Assembly (NCBI GenBank): GCA_029876055.1
Contig: CM056874.1
Location: 3,720,001 to 3,784,000 of the forward strand
Reading direction: 5' to 3'
DNA length: 64,000 nucleotides
From: Madurella fahalii
Lineage: Eukaryota > Ascomycota > Sordariomycetes > Sordariales
How positions within the stretch are numbered: position 1 is the first letter of the stretch; each line of letters starts with the position of its first letter. A program made the position numbers and the translations under genes. This document shows, piece by piece, positions 33,556 to 43,878 of the stretch. The notes under the pieces were generated by a model that saw only the letters and a program-made list of their open reading frames with translations, searched no databases and had not been told where the DNA came from.

Positions 33556-36227
33556 ATGGATCGAGTTTCGTCACCGACCGGCCGGGTTCAGAGCCCGCCA
33601 GAGGCCCTGGAGACGTCGCCGACGCGACGGGAACAACAAGAGAGCGACGCGCTAGAGGCGCGCACCGACAAAGCACAAATGGTCGCGACTGATTCCGGCG
33701 ATGCTGGCATCGCCGCTCATCTGTCTGCAGGAGACCCTTCGGGCGCAGATCCCGCACCGCGTCCGAGTGCTGCCATCCCAACTTTCAACAGAGGGGACAC
33801 CAAGTCACCACCAAGTCCTGGCACACGGCCCAGTTCGCTCGCCACGACTGCCGTGTCCGCGCCGGAATGCCAGCGGTACTCCCTAGAGCCCCAAGCTGAC
33901 AATCCAGGCACCATGTGCCTGCTCGTTACGCTGGCGAAGCTAGCTGCATTTAGCGATGTGTTCCTGTCTGGACTCGTATGTTCCCGCTTATCGTTGGGGG
34001 CGACGTGTTGGGGAATCTCTGTTAACTGGAGGCCAGGTCATCCCCTTGATCCCCTCCATCCTCGAGAGCAAAACTCAGGTTCCTCACCAACAAGGTACTG
34101 TACCCGGATGCCCTGCACCGGCGCTATTGTTAACCATTCTAACGCCCTGCTACACAGTTCAAATATGGACTTCTGTTCTTGTCTCGGCATCTGGCGGCGC
34201 ATTCGCCGTAGTGTCTCGTATGTGCCTGCTTGTCTCCTGGGTTGGCCCGGCCGCACCAAGCTGACCTTGTTTGAAAAGCGTTGATGCCTCTACTCACACG
34301 ACAGGGCCCGGTGTTATTTGCTGTGCTCCTTGCCGGCCTCGTCTGCGCGACATGCGCCTTTGCACTCCTGCAACTGTCTTCCAATCTCTACCTTTTGATT
34401 TTTGCGCGAGCTCTCCAGGGCTTTTCAGCGGCGGCAACTACCGGGGCATGCGCGGCGATGCTGGCCACGGCAGCAAGCGTCAGCAGACAAACCAGCCCCG
34501 TCACTGGAATTTCCCCAGCCTTCATCCAGAACACTGCCATGACCGCGGCACCCACGGTGGCCGGTCTGTTGCATGATTATGTCGACGCCAACGCCGTGTT
34601 CTACTGTGCATATGCGCTTATCGCCCTGAATATCTTTCTGGGACTGATCGCCGCCAATTTCGCCAGCTTCAGCCAAGGCGGTTCTAGATATAGAGCCGAG
34701 GCGCGGGCCAGCGGCTATGGCACGATTCCTTCGGGTGCTGGCCGACCCAGGCGTCGATCCAGCAGGGGCTCGTCGCGACCCATCTCCCCGAGAACACGCG
34801 ACGGTGCTGGACCTAGTCAACCTGACGTTTCCGCTGTCGCCACAGTGGCCTGGAGCCCGCGCCTTCTGGTGGCCTTGTATGGGTATCTCATCGTTGGGCT
34901 GCTTGCCTCTTCGCTTCATAGCGTGCTCCCACTCTTTGTGAAGTGCCACTTCAAGTGGTCTGTATCAGCAAGCGGATTCCTGTTCGTGCCGCTCTCGGCA
35001 CCTGCTGCGCTTGTTGGGCCGCTTGCTGGCACGCTGGCCGTCCGGGTCCCAAGGTCGGCCCGGGTATTCGCCGCCATCGGCTTCTTGGCCTGCGTCCCGG
35101 CCTTCCTATATCTAGGTCGGCTGACAGAGAACACAGAGCTTGTCCAACACGCGTTCCTGGTTACGCTCAGCGGCATCTCCTTGGCACTTGGTCTCTGTGG
35201 AGATCCTTTGGTTAAAGAGATTACGAATGTTGTGGGCAGCGGTGTCGGTCATCTCTCAAGCACCACGGCTCAAGCCGCAAGTCTTCCGAACCTTGCCAAC
35301 GCTTGGGGAAGCTTAGTCGGCCCTCTTTTCGCCGGGGCCATTAGTTGGGTCTGGGGCTGGGAGACCATGAGTCGGTCATTGGCCGTTGTGGGCGCGTTTA
35401 CGGGTGTCCTATCGTTCTTGTTCTTGCAGGGCTGGATCGGAAGTCCCTATCATGGCATTCGCAATGCTCACGACGAAGCTAGCTCTGACGAAGAGGCGGC
35501 ACCCCTGTTGGTTCATGACCGTTCCAACGACACTTCGTATGGTTATGCAGTGGAGTCGAGATCGGGAAAGAGAGCAGACTCGGATTTTTATGCGCGAACC
35601 GACGACTCGGATGATACCTCGCCGCATACACGCAGCAGCCAGGGCCGCAAGCGTCGCAGTCACCGCCGACATTTCAGCGTCGACAACTTCTCCATTGCGA
35701 CGACGGCAGGCCCGGGCAGCGTGGACTCAGCAACATCTCAGGTCCGTTTCCAGGCGGCGTTGGAGACGCCAGCCTACGGAACCGTGAGCGGTGCGCCTCG
35801 GCGAGCGCCCGCTAGCGACAGCTCTAGCAAAGCCAGCTCGGAGAGACGGTACGTCATGAGGGAGGCGCCTCATGCTCCCGCCACGGATCCACTCCTGGCC
35901 GCTGGAAGCCTCTACGTCATTGATGAAGAGCGGGATGCCGGCAGGGGAGTCGAGACGGAGAGGCAGAAGCGGCGGGTTGTGGTGTTTGCCGAGGGCACGG
36001 CACCGCCCGAGCTGCTCGAACGTCATCGCCACCACGTCGTAGCTATCAATGCGCTGGATGGGACTGCACAGATGGTTTCCAGCAGTACCGACAACCATTC
36101 GGTGCACGTTACCGAGGAGACGGGGGAGGAAGTCCCCGGGTTCCCCGAAGCAACATCGCGACGCTATGTTGTGGTGGTGGTGGAGGATGAGGACGACGGG
36201 GACGCCGGGGACACCGAGTCCAAATGA
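33556..36227 (+). CDS. MFS transporter, VMAT-like (DHA1 type)
   Basis: Exons 33556-33975, 34037-34094, 34158-34217 and 34279-36227 give 828 aa; three short introns (about 61 nt) fall in the first membrane segments and all phases agree. Seen: a 115-residue disordered N terminus; helix 1 with the family block CLLVTLAKLAAFSDVFLSGL and VIPLIPSIL; a diverged motif A (SPLMPLLTRQGP, where the usual D-R is T-R); helix 4-5 region IFARALQGFSAAATTGACAA; PAFIQNTAMTAAPTVAGLL; a basic cytoplasmic central loop RPRRRSSRGSSRP; and a second six-helix half from VALYGYLIVGLL to AFTGVLSFLFLQG. A hydrophilic tail of about 260 residues follows (RKRRSHRRHFSVDNF...). The vesicular-amine-transporter-like subgroup exports drugs or amines by proton antiport; the substrate is unknown. 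Confidence 0.87.
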
Positions 36228-37813
36228 GCATCACGGTTGAAGAGAAGCGCAAAGATGCTAGATGTTTTTAATGTTGCTATGATATGTGTTGTGAGATGAT
36301 ACCTTATGTATAACGACGACAGAGTGATGTTTATACCCTGGTGAGGTTAGGTTAGCAGGGATCACTTGGATTTTCCCTCTGTCGCTTGACAGAGAATCTA
36401 AACTCCCGGCCGCCGGTTTCCACAAGGCGTGCAGTCCACAAACTATGTCTCAAAGTCCAGCAACCTGCCCGATGCAGGTATGAACCTTATTAGACCCACA
36501 AACATAGTAGCGGTCCGCAATACTAGTTAGTTGAAGCGAGGCTCCACCCTCCGTGCAAGCAAACTTGCCACTCATCGACTAAGTATACCAAAGTTGCACG
36601 ACCCCAAGACATGGCAGCCAGCATCAACACTCAGTTGACGGTCCAAGAGGCGGAGGCCACATAAGAGAAAGACTTTCCAGGATTGCATGCACGGATCCCA
36701 GCAGTGGACTAATTCGACGACGTGTCGACGCGACATGTGCAAGCGTACGTCCTACAGTACTGTACAAGCCGCACACGCAATTACATCAACGATTGCCTGT
36801 ATGGCTGTTACCAGCGGTGGGGCTTGCCCAGGCCAGGTCAACGCCGATGCTAAAGACCGGCTCCATGAGCCCGCCCATCCCCCCCCCCCCCCCCCGGGGT
36901 CCACACGCAGGAAACTAGTAATTAATTAATGAGTGCTGAGGCCCGCCGGCAAAGACGAACGAGACCCCCCCGTCGTCGTCGTCGGCGGCGGCGGCGCCAA
37001 AATCTCGTGCAATCTGCGTTGATCATGCGGTTCCGGTTGGGTTAGGCGTATTGTTTGTGCCGCTGCATGAGGGCGCGCGCGAAGGCGGGGAGATGCGGGT
37101 GCGAGCCTAATTACCGCGGGAACATGAGGGCGCGTTCGCCGAGGGACGCAGCGGTGATACGGGTGGCCACCCCCTTGCCGCGACGCCGGTGCGGAGGGCG
37201 GTGATAGCCCGAGCGCGAGGCCGGCCAGCGAGCTCCGGACGGGACGGACGCTGGGCAGGACTAGCGGGCAAAACTGATCGCTGGGGTGGGTCAAGCGGGT
37301 TTGAACTTGTTTGTGGATGACGAGGGAACTATGGTTGGACTTGGGCAGCAGGGAATGTTGGGAAGTGATTTTCGGTTGTACGGTACGCGGCTGGGATTTT
37401 GATTCGGAGTTGGGCTTACTAGGAATTCTTGTACTGTACTACTACCTGTTCCAACTTCTAAGTGGTGTCCCAAAGGACTGAACGCAATAAGTGGGGTTGA
37501 GTGTGACACGGGTGCTTGGCTTTGGGCAGCCGACGACGCTGGGCTTGGTAATTACCCGAGAGAATGGATCGTCCTGGGATTGGCGGGAACAGGGGAAATC
37601 CTCCCGAAACAGAGTAAAATGCACATTGCAATAGCACAACATCCTTTGTGAAAAGGTAAAGGAGTTTTAAGGCTATGTCCGACCTGGGCAAATGTAATGC
37701 CTAACCATACAGCCAACTCGGACCACGGCGGCCACAACTGAAACTCCAATCTCCAACTCCAAACGCCAGTGCCCCCAAATCCCACCAACCTCACCGGCCA
37801 AGCAGTCACGTTC
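36228..37813. other. Intergenic region
   Basis: About 1.6 kb without a credible gene. It contains a 17-nt C run at 36879-36895 followed directly by GGGG, a GTC/GGC triplet repeat at about 36970-37000, and a GC-rich segment up to 37250. Confidence 0.5.
36879..36895. repeat. C17 homopolymer
   Basis: Seventeen C residues followed by GGGG. Length is likely variable and error-prone in assembly. Confidence 0.85.
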
Positions 37814-38146
37814 CTACACGTCATCCTCACACTCTAGGGGTCCTCCTTGGAGCAGGGCCATCCTGTCCTTCTTGGCATAGCCAGCCTGCTTCTGCTCCAT
37901 CTTGAGCCTCAGCCTTTTGACCTGAAGGCTGAACGAATCGTCGTGTCAGTCGGCCACGACATTCCAAACGGAGACGGGACAGTACTGTGACGAAACGTAC
38001 CAGGCATCGCATTTTTGCGTCTTGTTGGGCTTGCCCTTCCGGCCCGCGTCGATCTTGCCACACCACTTGTGCGGCAGCTGCTCCTTCCACTCGGCCGGCG
38101 TGTGGACGTTGGACGCGCGGGCGGCCTTGTCGATACTGCGGGCCAT
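37814..38146 (-). CDS. Small basic hypothetical protein (86 aa)
   Basis: Exons 38146-38001 and 37928-37814, with a 72-nt intron (GTACGT...TTCAG); the phase-2 join gives KCDACLQVKRL. The protein has no signal peptide and is basic, with cysteines in HKWCGKI, QKCDAC and a final LECEDD, and a C-terminal helix RLRLKMEQKQAGYAKKDRM. The KCDAC pair with the earlier WCG could bind a metal, which is inference. A competing acceptor 7 nt downstream (CCTTCAG) leads at once to a stop, which supports the chosen one. Not recognised as a named family. Confidence 0.6.
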
Positions 38147-39635
38147 TGCTGTATGCGTGTCTTTGGTTTGGTGCTCTGGCGGTGCAAAGGTGGTTGTCTG
38201 GAGGTTTGGCAGGCGGAAAAGTCCCGGCGCTGGAGATGAGAGAAAGATCAGGTTTGGGCCGGCTAGAAAGAAGACGAAAGAGAAAAGGCTGTTGAATTGA
38301 GTGTGCGCTAGCTCTCAGGCAACTTTTTGCGGAGAGGGAACGCAAAAGTGGAACATCATAGTTGGGGAATGTTTCGACGGGGTCAATGGTTTGGGCCTTT
38401 GGTGGCGTCAGAAAGTGGCACAGTTTGCCCCCTCGGCTGAACCCCAACCCTAACCTTGTCTTAACTCGCCGAGTCAAGACTACCGCGTGACTCACACCGA
38501 GACCAACTCTCTTTGCTAAGGCATCGTGTTTAGCGAAGTAAAAAGGACCTAGACTGTGAGACTCCTCGATCCGAATGTAATGTACAAAAACAGAAAAGAG
38601 TGCCGCGCATCATCGACGACTACATTGATACAGCCAGGAGCGAAATGGGCGCCCTGCCACTCTACAGTCTTTTTAAACTCTCGAAAGCAAGTTAAGCGCA
38701 AAGTCATGTTGACAAACAGTACGTGTTCCCTTTGTTCGTACATAATTAGCACCTCGATGGTACTGTACTCTATCACGAAGCCGGAATATACATTGCCACA
38801 TCCGAGAGTGTCAGAACCTAAATTACTACTTTAGGGACCTAGACAACTGCGAAACTAGGCAGCTACGGACGCTGGAGCCATGTGTCGGTCGTCCACCGAC
38901 AACAACACCGCCACCGCATCACCACACAGCTGCAACGGCGCCAAATTCTGATCTCTGTAAGCGTGTTTTGATTCGGAGCGTAATCAACGGTAAATTACAA
39001 GGTGACAAAAAGACAAAGATGGAATAGCGGACACAGTGGGCTGTACTACGTACGCAATACGCCAGATCTGGTTAATCTGCTCAGCTCGGAACGGCAATAC
39101 TGAAAGTGCAACTTGAATAGGACCGTCTTTCGAGCAGATTGTAACTCGCCATGTTGTGGTGGCCTTGCGCTACGAATAATACATTTAGGTAGACCTGCGG
39201 AACGGTTGGCGCTGCGGCTCGTTGCCACCGAAGTAATCATTTGTGGGCTGTCTGGACCCATTACCCGAATATGCAAAGTGGCAATGTCTGTCTCTGGAAC
39301 AGACAGGGCACAAGAGAACAAGTGTCCTATTCCGCAGTTCTTACGGGCAGAACCACGGCCGTCACAAAATTTGAGAAGCTAGCTTAGTGGCTGGATAGCA
39401 AGCTTGCAGAATCCACATGTATGTGCGCGACATCGCCACCAAGCACGCCTGTCTCGTCTGATTGAACAACGAAGCTGATAAATCTTGCCTACTTTAAGTA
39501 AACATGAACTATGACATTGCTGGAAGGTGCTAGAATTCTGTAACATCTATAAATTGACCCGTCCTCCCAGACCCTTTTGGTGTCACGCTAGTAAAAAGAA
39601 ATATAGAGAATGAATGAGAAGGGACTTGAAATGTA
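38147..39635. other. Intergenic region between small protein and NLR
   Basis: About 1.5 kb with no recognisable gene. The right part is downstream of the NLR stop codon at 39636. Confidence 0.5.
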
Positions 39636-42600
39636 TTAAACATCTCGCAAGAAGCTAATAGTAAAAACTTTTCCCGACCTGCAACCGATTGCTATTGTCC
39701 GCCCTTGGAAGTCAGATGTACAGCTTGCGCGGTATTCAGGTGGTAACCAAAATACGTTCTTGCCGTTGCAAGTAATCCACGAACTATCCCGTGCCACGAT
39801 ATAACCATGCCTCCCTGAATTATTTACCTTGATTAAGCCTCTTGAAGCAGTTGAAGCTATTTCAAAACGTCCGGCATTGGTAAGCAGGTAGCGGCCGGCA
39901 TAGTCAAATGATATATCAGTTACTGGGATACTGGTGCTAAAAGTTTCAAGACAGCTTCCCGAGGCAGGGTCCCAGATCTTGATGGTCCCGTCATCCGAAC
40001 CGGAAGCGAGCCACTGGCTATCTGGCGAGAAGGCGATCGAAAGAACCGAGCTGCTATGGCCTTCTAATGTCCGGAGACAGCTTCCCGAGGCAGGGTCCCA
40101 GATCTTGATGGTCTCGTCATCCGAACCGGAAGCGAGCCACTGGCTATCTGGCGAGAAGGCGATCGAAAGAACCGAGCTGCTATGGCCTTCTAATGTCCGG
40201 AGACAGCTTCCCGAGGCAGGGTCCCAGATCTTGATGGTCTCGTCATCCGAACCGGAAGCGAGCCACTGGCTATCTGGCGAGAAGGCGATCGATCGAACCG
40301 AGTCGCTATGGCCTTCCAATGTCTGGAGGCATGCATTCCAATCTGCATCTATAGCAGCTTTTGTCCTAATCCAGTCAGGTTCTTCTGCGTTGAAATTCCT
40401 CTTTGTCAAGCTGCCGGCTGGAGCAAATACTAGGGCCGATATATATGTTTGAAGCGGGGCCTGCTCTACTATCCATCTATAAGACAAAGTAAACCGGTAT
40501 GCATCCCGAACAAGGTTTGTGGAATGCCATTGATCATTGTGTCTCTGTATATCTGTCAGATAAGTTCCTTGTGCGGTATTAGTCTTATACTCACTAGCAG
40601 GCCCTCAAGCTGTCTCATAGCGATGACACCCTCTGATACAGCTCGGAGTAGACTTAGAGCTTCGAGCCAATAAAGGTACTTCGTCTTGAAGAATGTATAG
40701 ACAGCCCTATCATCCTGTAGAAGATCGTCCCGTTTTGTGTTCGCGCCGGAAATCGAGTGGCACAGGTGGTCAACCCAGTAGACGCATGAGTATCGCACCG
40801 TCGCTAGCGGGTCCGGGTCCGGCACTCGGACATTGTCGATCGGAAATCCCGGTGCGCCTAAGCCATACATATCACGCCGTAGTATTATAGACATCGCACT
40901 AAGTGACTTCGAAAAGATAAGACGGTTCATATCTTCCATTCCAAGGGAGAAGACCCAATCGAAAGACTTTTGAGAAGCTTGGTTGGAGGCTTTCTCTGAA
41001 GACTTGCCAAGTAGAAAGTCCTTGGCCGATTGGTGGACGAAATAGATGGTTCGTTCTCGGAGGGTCAGGAAAGAGCCGCAAAGCTGAATGATCTCTTCCA
41101 AGGACTTCGGATCGTCGGAAACGTAATCCGGTATCTCAACAAGAGACGTGAGTTCATCAAGACTAATAGGTCGATGAACAACCGTAGCGACAGCAAGAAT
41201 CTGTTCGCAGAGATCTGCGTCTTCGGAACGGCGAATATGCTCCAGCATCCGCACATATAAAGAGTCAAGCCCCCGCGGAAACTCGCGTAACTTCGCTGGA
41301 CTGTGCCACTTCCGAACGTTCGGGTCCGCAAGCGCCTGGCAGACTAACGCCACCCTGCTCAGCAATGTCAGTCATGTTTTTCCCTTTCAGGTGGTTCCGG
41401 GAGCAACTGCTCTGTCTCGGGAAGCACTTCTTTATCGTTTGGCTCCCGAGACAGCCGTGAAGGGTGGAAAACAAGTCAAATTTGACATACCAGAGGAACG
41501 TGCCGTTTGCGTGGGAATACAAGTGGTCTTGAACGGCATCTCTCATCTTAGAATCGTACTTTTTAAGCTGTGCCAGTTGATCCACCTTATGTCGAATATA
41601 TGTGTTAACAGCAGCAGCGACGGATTCCGCGTTTAGCTCGAGGCTCAGTCTAGCTTTTTGTGCGGCTGTCTCCAAGCGCTCCTCAATTTGTGGCCAATTG
41701 CGACTAGAGACGATCCACTTTACTGAATGAGATTCAGATGACTTGACTCGAGGAAATGCTGATGATTTCTGGGCGATCAAGTCGAGGAGCTGTGGTAGAT
41801 CCGTCAGGCACTCGTCAAGTGCGTCAATGACTAGATAAGTCGTTTTTAGATTCGGGTCTCGCAGGATGTTGGTGAAGACTCTCAACAAGGCGTCCCACGT
41901 ATTTGCGTCTTTGAAAAGGGTTTGGCCTGCGCGGTCGTACTCACTCCGCACGTGGGAGAGGAGAGGCGGCTGCTGCTCGATAAGCAGGTAGATCAGGCCG
42001 CGTAGCACGGCGGTTGCATTGTTGATGCGAGAGTCAGTAGCTTGGCAGAAGAAGTAGGCCAGGTTACAATGGCGCGCGCTGGCAGGGGTACTGCCTCGGT
42101 CCAGCTCGTGAATGATTCCACACAGCAACATGGTCTTCCCCTTACCCGGGTCGCCCTTGATCCAGAGCAGGCGATGGTCCGGATGGTCACGCCATCGTTG
42201 AAAGTCGGGGTTGTCGAGGACCCAGCGATACGAGTCCTGCAAAAGGCCGCCTTTGGTCCGTTCGATGCGGGCCATATCGTCGCGAGGATCAGTAAGCCGC
42301 AGCTGCTTCAGGCATTGCTGGTCCTTCTCCGACATTTGCTCCGCCTTCTGATGCGTTGCATGGTTAAGGAGCTGCTTGAGATACGATATCACTTGCTGAA
42401 TAGTGTACACATCGGTGTCGTCTCGGAAGCACTTCTCGGCGTCTTGGATAGCCCCCAAGCTAGCATTCCAGTCGTCAAGCTTGATCATGTCCCGGAGCAG
42501 GACCAGACCGCGATTGCGGTAATAAGAGTAAACACTCTTAATCTGGTAGGAGAGGAGCGCCTTGTAGAGCCTAACAATCTGATTCTCCAACTCGTGTCTT

Positions 42601-43444
42601 ATTCCGGAGAGTTCACTGGCGTGGTCAGGGAGATCCTTGAGAAGGGTGCCTGACAGGCTCCAGTACCAGTCCATCCTCTTGACGACGTAGTTGATCCCTT
42701 TGCGGTTAGCTTCAGTTGCGGCTATTGGGTTGGCAAGTGCCTAGCGAAGTCAGCATCAAGCAAAGCGTCGCTGACCGGGGGACTCACCTCTAGGACGACA
42801 CAAATGCCGGTCCAGGCAAGAGCAGCCTGTGGGACGGTTTGGACTGCGAGACTTATGACACTCTTTACAGACAGAACACCGTCCACAGCCACGCCAACTT
42901 TCTTTTTTACACTAGCCTCCTTCTCCGTCTTCTCTAGACCGGCATGGATGATCTGCATCATTTGGCGGCGCCTTGCGTCCGGGTCGTTTTGGGCGATGGT
43001 ATTCGGCTGGGACTCGGTCACGGTAGAGCCGAGGCCATCTCCCAGCTGGCCGGAGAGGATCTTCTCGTATGCGCCAACCAATGCCGTCTCTTCCCGCTTA
43101 AGGTCCTCATAGGCACGATCCCAGAGACGTACGGGCAAGCTAGCTGCGGTGTTACCTGCAACGTCCGACGTCTCCACGTCGGCGGGATCGGTTGCAGGAG
43201 CAGCGGAGAGCAGCGGAGCGTCTGTCGAGGCGGTAGTGTGGGTTTGACGCTGGAAGGTCGGCTCGGGTAGAGGCGCAGGCTGCAAGACTCCTGTGCTGGC
43301 GGCAGTGATTTGCGAGACATCTTTGCGCGCTGGAGGCGCGCTCGGCGAGACGGCGGCAACGGTTTGCACGTTGTGACCGCCCTGCTTTTGCTTTGCATCA
43401 CTGCGACGGTGAAAAAGCTTCTGGAGGAACGAACGTGGCGGCAT
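39636..43444 (-). CDS. NLR: NACHT NTPase with WD40 repeats (HET-D/E-like)
   Basis: Exons 43444-42788, 42740-41491, 41354-40595 and 40544-39636 (introns 47, 136 and 50 nt; phases 0, 2, 0) give 1191 aa. Proteins of this class are cytosolic sensors in fungal non-self recognition and incompatibility. Seen: a disordered, basic N terminus; the NACHT_N (NWD) domain starting near LPVRLWDRAYEDLKREE; a NACHT P-loop GDPGKGKT at 415-422; Walker B YLVIDALDEC at 521-530; the sensor-like WIVSSRNWPQIEERL; winged-helix-like segments (LREFPRGLDSLYVRMLEHI, IYFVHQSAKDFLL); the pre-repeat block RDAYRFTL...APLQTYISALVF; then three 42-residue WD40 units (EGHSSSVLSIAFSPDSQWLA) from about residue 962 to 1087 and a divergent C-terminal end. 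Frame intact throughout. Three canonical repeats are too few alone for a full propeller; the C-terminal part may supply degenerate blades. Confidence 0.92.
39952..40329 (-). repeat. Three near-identical 126-bp WD40 repeat units
   Basis: The two units nearest the C terminus differ by a single base (GGTCCCG against GGTCTCG on the plus strand). The third differs from them by about six bases. Such identity at the DNA level, silent sites included, indicates recent duplication or gene conversion between units, as known for the HNWD genes of Podospora. Confidence 0.9.
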
Positions 43445-43831
43445 CGCAGATTCGGGAAGGATGGTCTCGACATAGGGGGCACAAAAGCAGGTATGGCGGC
43501 AGTGATGGCGAGTTGACTCTCACACGCCTTCATTTTGGGTGTTGGGCAGCAATTGGAGAGCCGCGCGAAATTTGGCCGGGTGTACAATACCGTGGTCCGC
43601 GACGGCTCGTGCCGACCAATTGCACTCGTTGAAAACCGTTTAAAACTGTGATTGGTGATGTTCCGCTCGGACATGTCCGATGCGTGTTCCTCTGGAAGTT
43701 GGATTTCATTCAGACGCAAAACAATCTTCGAGCAAATCTACGGTGTATATCCCCTCTTTAACCCACTACACAGTTTTGGTTTCTCGGCCCTGGTAGGTTC
43801 GTGTATTAATTAGTCAAGGGCAAAAAGGAGG
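43445..43831. promoter_or_regulatory. NLR upstream region next to transposon
   Basis: 387 bp between the NLR start codon and the target-site TA of the pogo/Fot1-like element. It must hold the NLR promoter unless that extends past the element. No TATA consensus was noticed. Confidence 0.5.
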
Positions 43832-43832
43832 T

Positions 43833-43878
43833 AACGTATCTTATAAGCGAGATGAACATATAAGCGAGTTGAACACTT
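43833..43878 (+). repeat. Left terminal inverted repeat
   Basis: Pairs with 45655-45700 with 44 of 46 positions matching. Inside it, ATAAGCGAGATGAACA and ATAAGCGAGTTGAACA form a direct repeat differing at one base, probably a doubled transposase-binding site. Confidence 0.9.

Noticed and set aside
38440..38460. CCCTAAC-like telomere repeat remnant (CCCCAACCCTAACCTTGTC)
   Set aside because: Only one to two imperfect units; not a telomere or interstitial telomeric array.
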